Shown here: piece by piece, positions 60,281 through 64,000 of the stretch
Layout: the number at the start of each line of letters is the position of its first letter
Numbering within the stretch: the stretch's first letter is position 1
DNA from: Streptomyces canus 299MFChir4.1
GTDB lineage: Bacteria; Actinomycetota; Actinomycetes; Streptomycetales; Streptomycetaceae
Reading direction: 5' to 3'
NCBI RefSeq assembly: GCF_000383615.1
Contig: NZ_KB911582.1
Coordinates: forward strand, 39,978-103,977
Length of the DNA: 64,000 nt
Program-made: the position numbers and the translations under genes
The notes under the pieces: model-generated
The model's input: the letters and a program-made list of their open reading frames with translations, nothing else
The model's database searches: none
Told to the model about the DNA's origin: nothing

Positions 60281-60647
60281 GAACGGTGTGCCGCTCCTAG
60301 TGCGCGAGATCCACCCGGAACTGATCGACGAACTGGTCGCCCTCCTGGAAGCGGAAGGGGAACGCGAGTTGGCCGTCTGCGTACGGGACGTCCGGCTGGT
60401 CGGCGCGTGCAGCTGCCGCGACGACTTCTGCCAGAGCATCCGGACGGCGGCCCATCCTCCGGGCCGGCCGTACGGTCCGGGCCATCGCTGTGTGCCGCTG
60501 CTGCCCTCGTCAGGGGATCTGATCCTCGACGTGGTGAACGGCCGGATCGTGTACATCGAGATACTCGGACGACCGCCCCTGCGTCGGCGCGGAGAGCCGG
60601 CACAGGGGCGGCTTGGGGCGGGTCAGCAGCTGGACTTGCCCGCGTAG
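60255..60647 (+). CDS. Small conserved Cys-rich protein
   Basis: A 130-residue protein, divergent from the pullulanase gene and converging on the alpha-amylase. The conserved core [14 protein letters not shown], then [38 protein letters not shown] (signature residues: the CxCxDDFC cluster, His, Asp and the final Arg-Pro-Pro) recurs in small Streptomyces proteins, in my memory. The Cys cluster suggests zinc or iron binding. The start is uncertain: ATG at 60255 lies inside the amylase operator, and GTG at 60288 is an alternative; neither has a good ribosome binding site. The C-terminal codons lie over the amylase terminator and its last 25 bases overlap that gene. Confidence 0.55.
   Translation: MKRPARTFTNGVPLLVREIHPELIDELVALLEAEGERELAVCVRDVRLVGACSCRDDFCQSIRTAAHPPGRPYGPGHRCVPLLPSSGDLILDVVNGRIVYIEILGRPPLRRRGEPAQGRLGAGQQLDLPA
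60573..60611. terminator. Alpha-amylase terminator
   Basis: CCGCCCCTGCGTCGGC (60573-60588) pairs with GCCGGCACAGGGGCGG (60596-60611) with two weak positions, over a 7-base loop. It lies 12 bases beyond the amylase stop on the minus strand, inside the small + strand gene. Confidence 0.72.
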
Positions 60648-62014
60648 ATCGCGAGCGCCGTGTTGGCGCCGAGGGTGGCGGTGAACTGGCCGTTGGAGCC
60701 GACCGTCACGCTCGTGTTGCTCTCCACGTTGCAGTACGTCCCGGCGGGCAGCGAGGTCTGGTAGGTGCGGCTCAGGCCGCTCGACTCGTGGTTGATGGCG
60801 ACGTACCCTTTGGCGCCGCGCCCGAAGGCGATCGCGTCGCCGCCGTTGTCCCACCAGTTGGTGACCGACTCACCGCGGACGGCGTTGCGGAAGGCGATCA
60901 TGCGGAGGATCTCCGGCCAGGCGTGCTGGCACTTCCAGCCGTCCTGCCAACAGGCGTTCACAGAGCCGTTGTTCGGCGGCCCCGCGTCCTTGTCGGACCA
61001 CTCGTAACCGGAGTTGATGTCCGGGGCGCCGTACGGGTAGGCGAGCATGAAGACGTTGGCGAGCGTGTAGTTGGCGCCGTCCTTGTAGTTCAGGGTGGAG
61101 CCGTTGCGCTCGGTGTCGTGGTTGTCGACGAAGACGCCGGACACCGAGCTGTTCATGTAGCCCCAGCCCTCGCCGTAGTTCTTCAGGTAGGCGAGGTTCT
61201 CGTTGTTGAAGACGCGCTTGAGGTCGTAGGCGTAACGGAACTCCTGGACGTCCCCGTTGCCGGTGTACTCGGTGGGCTGGACGGCCTCTCCGCTGCCGTA
61301 GATGACCTCCTGCTTCCAGTACACCGACGGGTTGCTGAGGCGTGACTTGATGTTGGCGAGGTCGGCTGTGTCGATGTGCTTGGCCGCGTCGATGCGGAAG
61401 CCGTCGACGCCGAGGGCGAGGAGGTCGTTCATGTATCCGGCGATGGTCTTGCGGACGTACTCCTCCCCCGTGTCCAGGTCGGCGAGGCCGACGAGTTCGC
61501 AGTGCTGGACGTTCCAGCGGTCCTGGTAGTTGCTGATCTGGGACGTGCAGTCGTCGAAGTCGTAGGAGGAGTACAGGCCGGGGTAGTTGTACTTCGAGTA
61601 CGACGATCCGCCGGTACCGGTGCCGCTGCCCGCGGACATGTGGTTGACGACGGTGTCGACGACGACCTTCACACCGGCCGCGTGGCACGTGTTGACCATG
61701 TTCTGGAAGGCCGTCCGGTCGCCGAGCCGCCCCGCGATCTTGTAGCTGACCGGCTGGTACGAGGTCCACCACTGCGAGCCCTGGATGTGCTCGGCGGGCG
61801 GGGAGACCTGGACGTAGCCGTAGCCTGCGGGGCCGAGGGTGTTGGTGCACTCCTTGGCGACGGAGGCGAAGTTCCACTCGAAGAGGACTGCGGTGACGTC
61901 CTTGCCGCCCGGTGGGGAGGCCTGGGCGGCGGTGGGGGTGAGGACGGCCACCGCGGTGGCGAGCACGGTGGCCGCTGCGGCGGCGGTGACCCTTGCGGAG
62001 CTTCTCGGTATCAC
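60623..62014 (-). CDS. Secreted alpha-amylase, GH13
   Basis: A 463-residue secreted alpha-amylase. A signal peptide of about 32 residues (ending TAAQA) precedes the TIM-barrel enzyme: [22 protein letters not shown] (near 123), [10 protein letters not shown] with nucleophile Asp (near 206), EVIYG acid/base (near 235) and VDNHD (near 298). It ends with an antiparallel C domain ([13 protein letters not shown]). It lacks the C-terminal starch-binding CBM20 seen in some Streptomyces amylases. It hydrolyses internal alpha-1,4 bonds of starch to maltodextrins. GTG at 62014 follows AAGGAG. It is controlled by the same operator as the amylase-pullulanase. Confidence 0.95.
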   Translation of the reverse strand: MIPRSSARVTAAAAATVLATAVAVLTPTAAQASPPGGKDVTAVLFEWNFASVAKECTNTLGPAGYGYVQVSPPAEHIQGSQWWTSYQPVSYKIAGRLGDRTAFQNMVNTCHAAGVKVVVDTVVNHMSAGSGTGTGGSSYSKYNYPGLYSSYDFDDCTSQISNYQDRWNVQHCELVGLADLDTGEEYVRKTIAGYMNDLLALGVDGFRIDAAKHIDTADLANIKSRLSNPSVYWKQEVIYGSGEAVQPTEYTGNGDVQEFRYAYDLKRVFNNENLAYLKNYGEGWGYMNSSVSGVFVDNHDTERNGSTLNYKDGANYTLANVFMLAYPYGAPDINSGYEWSDKDAGPPNNGSVNACWQDGWKCQHAWPEILRMIAFRNAVRGESVTNWWDNGGDAIAFGRGAKGYVAINHESSGLSRTYQTSLPAGTYCNVESNTSVTVGSNGQFTATLGANTALAIYAGKSSC

Positions 62015-62066
62015 GTGGGGGTTCTCCTTACGCGACGGCCGGGCGTCTTTGCCCGGCGCCGGCGAG

Positions 62067-62127
62067 AACGTACCGCTGTTGAAATGTTTACAGCAAGAGT
62101 TGAGAAAGTAACGGCAAGAACTTTCAC
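62067..62127 (-). promoter_or_regulatory. Alpha-amylase promoter with maltose-type operator
   Basis: Same arms, spacing and promoter as at 60220-60280: GTGAAAGTTCTTGCCG (62127-62112), 11 bases, ACTCTTGCTGTAAAC (62100-62086), with -35 TTGCTG (62096-62091), 18-base spacer and -10 TACGTT (62072-62067). The 31 arm bases are identical in both copies while the 11-base middle differs, which shows that the arms are selected. Confidence 0.8.
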
Positions 62128-62147
62128 ACGCTGTCCCGCACGGCGGC

Positions 62148-62714
62148 TCAGCGCTGGCTGGCCGGCTTGTCCGGAAGGTCCCCCCGGCTCTCCCCGCAGG
62201 AGTAGACGATCTCCACCGACCCGCCGGGCAGGGCCCGTTGGCTCTGGAAGGTCAGTCCGGTCTCGGGGCCGAGCGCCGGGGTGAGCTGGGTGCCGCCGCC
62301 GAACAGCATGGGCAGCACGACCAGTTCGAGGCGGTCCAGTGCGCCGAGCGCGTGGAAGGTCGCGATGGTCCGCGGGCCGCCGATGAGGTGGACGTCGCCG
62401 CCCCGGTTGGCGGCGCGGATCTTCTCAAGGAGGCGGGCCGGGTCGCTGTCGGTGGTGACGTGGTCGGGGGTGCCCTCCGGGCGCTGCGAGCCGAGGACGA
62501 ACACGTCCAGGTCGGGCCACGGCCAGCGGCTGTTGTTCAGGGCGGGCTCGAAGGTCGTACGGCCCATGAGCGCGGCCTCGCAGTCGGCCAGGAACTCCCG
62601 GATGCCGTGGCTCTGGCCGGAGACGAACGCCGGGTCGGCGGTCAGCGCGGGCCAGCCGCTCGGGGTGGTCACATAGCCGTCGGCGCTCATGCTCAGGCGG
62701 GCGCGGATCTGCAT
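62148..62714 (-). CDS. Dihydrofolate-reductase-like protein (RibD C-terminal family)
   Basis: A 188-residue member of the RibD_C/DHFR-like family. It begins [22 protein letters not shown], with [11 protein letters not shown] (NADPH-binding Arg/Thr), [40 protein letters not shown] and a final [10 protein letters not shown]. Family members reduce a small heterocycle with NADPH; the substrate of this subgroup is usually unknown. ATG at 62714 follows GAGGAG. It lies between the two glucan loci but shares no promoter with them. Confidence 0.87.
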   Translation of the reverse strand: MQIRARLSMSADGYVTTPSGWPALTADPAFVSGQSHGIREFLADCEAALMGRTTFEPALNNSRWPWPDLDVFVLGSQRPEGTPDHVTTDSDPARLLEKIRAANRGGDVHLIGGPRTIATFHALGALDRLELVVLPMLFGGGTQLTPALGPETGLTFQSQRALPGGSVEIVYSCGESRGDLPDKPASQR

Positions 62715-62803
62715 GATGTCTCCTCGGGTAAGGGGCGCGGTTGCGCCCTTCCACCCAAGCGTCGAACGCGGCTCCCGCCGATCGACACGCCCGGCAAAAA
62801 GAA

Positions 62804-62832
62804 ATCACCGGGCCCTCCCGGGGCCCGGTGAT
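62804..62832. terminator. Intrinsic terminator of the alpha-glucosidase gene
   Basis: ATCACCGGGCCC (62804-62815) pairs perfectly with GGGCCCGGTGAT (62821-62832) over a 5-base loop. Read on the minus strand it is followed by TTTCTTTTT, a true T-run, which is unusual for this genome. Confidence 0.92.
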
Positions 62833-62844
62833 CCCTGTCCGTCC

Positions 62845-64000
62845 TCAGGCCGTCGTCCACCACACGGTCGTGTCGGCCGGCACCTTCGCGTCCCCGTCGA
62901 CCTCGGCGACCTCCCCGCTGGCGAGCAGCACACGGCCGTACGCCGGAGTCGTCACCGACTCGCCACCGGTGTTGGCGACGCAGACGAACTCGCCGCGGCG
63001 GAAGGCGAGAACGCCCTCGGGCGCGCGCAGCCACTCGACCGCGTCGCCGGCACCCAGGCCGGGCTGGGCGCGGCGGACGGCGAGGGCCGTGCGGTACAGC
63101 TCCAGGGTGGAGTCGGGGTCGCCGGTCTGCGCCTCCACGCTCAGCTCCGCCCACTCCGGCGGCTGGGGCAGCCAGCTGCCGCCCGCGCCGAAGCCGTACG
63201 ACGATCCCTCGCGCGTCCACGGGATCGGCACCCGGCAGCCGTCGCGGAAGCCGTCCTGGCCCGCGCCGCGGAAGTACGCCGGGTCCTGGCGGTCCTCGTC
63301 GGCGAGGTCGACGACGTCCGGGAGGCCGAGCTCCTCGCCCTGGTAGATGTACGCCGACCCGGGCAGCGCCAGCATGAGCAGCGTGGCGGCGCGGGCGCGG
63401 CGCAGACCCAGCTCCCGGTCCCCCGCCGTGCGGATCTGGGTGCCGAGGCCGGGCGGGTTGGCGAAGCGGGTGGCGTGGCGGGTGACGTCGTGGTTGGAGA
63501 GCACCCAGGTGGCCGGGGCGCCGACCGGGCGCATCGCCTCCAGCGTGCGGTCGATGACCCCGCGCAGCTCCTCGGCGTCCCAGGCGGTGCTCAGGTACTG
63601 GAAGTTGAACGCCTGGTGGAGCTCGTCGGGCCGGACGTAGTGCGCGGTGCGCTCGACGGTCGGGGTCCAGGCCTCGGCGACGAAGATGCGCTCGCCCGAG
63701 TACTCGTCGAGGATCAGCCGCCACTGGCGGTAGATCTCGTGGACACCGTCCTGGTCGAAGAACGGCATGACATCGTTGCCCAGAAGCTTGACCTGGTCGT
63801 GGGATCCAAGGTCGGGAAGCCCCTCCGCCTTCACCAGGCCGTGGGCCACGTCGATGCGGAAGCCGTCCACACCCATGTCCAGCCAGAAGCGCAGGATGGA
63901 GCGGAACTCGTCGCCGACGGCCGGGTGGTCCCAGTTGAAGTCGGGCTGCTCGGGGGCGAAGAGGTGGAGGTACCACTCCCCGTCCTCGACCCGCGTCCAG
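62845..64000 (-). CDS. aglA: GH13 alpha-glucosidase, 5' end outside the window
   Basis: The last 385 or so codons of an intracellular exo-alpha-glucosidase of the oligo-1,6-glucosidase/alpha-glucosidase subfamily. Visible motifs are DGFRIDVAHGL with the nucleophile Asp, the acid/base in FVAEAW, VLSNHDVTRH and LPGSAYIYQGEELGLPD. No signal peptide can be seen because the start lies beyond base 64000; relatives are cytoplasmic and act on imported maltose and maltodextrins. In S. coelicolor the corresponding gene follows the malEFG transporter with malR nearby, so these probably lie just to the right. The frame is open to the window end. Confidence 0.9.
   Translation of the reverse strand, partial: WTRVEDGEWYLHLFAPEQPDFNWDHPAVGDEFRSILRFWLDMGVDGFRIDVAHGLVKAEGLPDLGSHDQVKLLGNDVMPFFDQDGVHEIYRQWRLILDEYSGERIFVAEAWTPTVERTAHYVRPDELHQAFNFQYLSTAWDAEELRGVIDRTLEAMRPVGAPATWVLSNHDVTRHATRFANPPGLGTQIRTAGDRELGLRRARAATLLMLALPGSAYIYQGEELGLPDVVDLADEDRQDPAYFRGAGQDGFRDGCRVPIPWTREGSSYGFGAGGSWLPQPPEWAELSVEAQTGDPDSTLELYRTALAVRRAQPGLGAGDAVEWLRAPEGVLAFRRGEFVCVANTGGESVTTPAYGRVLLASGEVAEVDGDAKVPADTTVWWTTA

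Noticed and set aside
1..64000. A mobile element, prophage or biosynthetic gene cluster
   Set aside because: No integrase, transposase, tRNA att site or assembly-line enzyme is present; base composition and codon use are uniform and the gene order is that of a conserved core region.

Overview
This window is chromosomal DNA from a Streptomyces species. It has very high GC content and strongly G/C-biased third codon positions, with frequent GTG and TTG starts. Many genes have a TANNNT -10 box 6-7 nt before the start codon and no ribosome binding site, which is typical of leaderless actinobacterial mRNAs. From memory, the gene order matches the conserved core segment of Streptomyces coelicolor that runs from pepA and the pyruvate dehydrogenase genes past glnA and glnII to the amylase/aglA locus. 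This was not checked against a database. I see no prophage, IS element, integron, CRISPR array, rRNA or tRNA, so this is core rather than accessory DNA.

Layout. (1) 0.2-4.4 kb: a membrane protein, cobS (cobalamin), a GH114-like lipoprotein and leucyl aminopeptidase pepA. (2) 4.7-12.5 kb: central carbon metabolism, with dihydrolipoamide dehydrogenase (E3), a two-lipoyl-domain E2, a GntR/FCD regulator and AceE (E1). A perfect 17-bp palindrome overlaps the aceE -35 region. The lipB-lipA pair at 23-25 kb makes the lipoyl cofactor that the E2 needs. (3) 12.6-23 kb: a WYL regulator and a group of envelope-related genes (FemX-like transferase, PGRP amidase, MarP-like membrane serine protease), then a GNAT enzyme, an SDR epimerase, an FAD oxidoreductase and an NsdA-like TPR regulator. 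(4) 25-30 kb: small and membrane proteins, a secreted lipase, an RDD protein and glnA with a textbook GlnR site. (5) 30-44 kb: a HEAT-repeat-like protein, htpX-pspAB, an unusual alpha/beta hydrolase-kinase fusion, a DUF2252 protein, an ArsC-like reductase, a RlpA-like secreted protein, a hydrolase/marR divergon, an epimerase with a duplicated 3' end, a winged-helix regulator preceded by a possible leader peptide, and glnII with its own GlnR site. (6) 45-54.7 kb: a NarL-type two-component system, a DUF1996 secreted protein, a lipoprotein, a degenerate sigma-like/membrane fusion, a TetR regulator, a tautomerase and a receiver-GAF-PP2C phosphatase. (7) 54.8-64 kb: extracellular alpha-glucan degradation, with a 1799-residue amylase-pullulanase, an alpha-amylase and the 3' part of an intracellular GH13 alpha-glucosidase. 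The two secreted enzymes share the same composite promoter/operator, which points to one maltose regulator (MalR/Reg1 type).

How the genes work together. E3, E2 and E1 form the pyruvate (and possibly 2-oxoglutarate) dehydrogenase complex, and LipB/LipA lipoylate it. GlnA and GlnII assimilate ammonium under GlnR. The secreted amylases cut starch and glycogen to maltodextrins, which AglA hydrolyses after uptake. The least ordinary features are the hydrolase-phosphotransferase fusion, the sigma-like/membrane fusion, the candidate leader peptide at 43.5 kb, the paired MarR operators and the shared glucan operator. Ten strong terminator hairpins, mostly between convergent genes, are also annotated.
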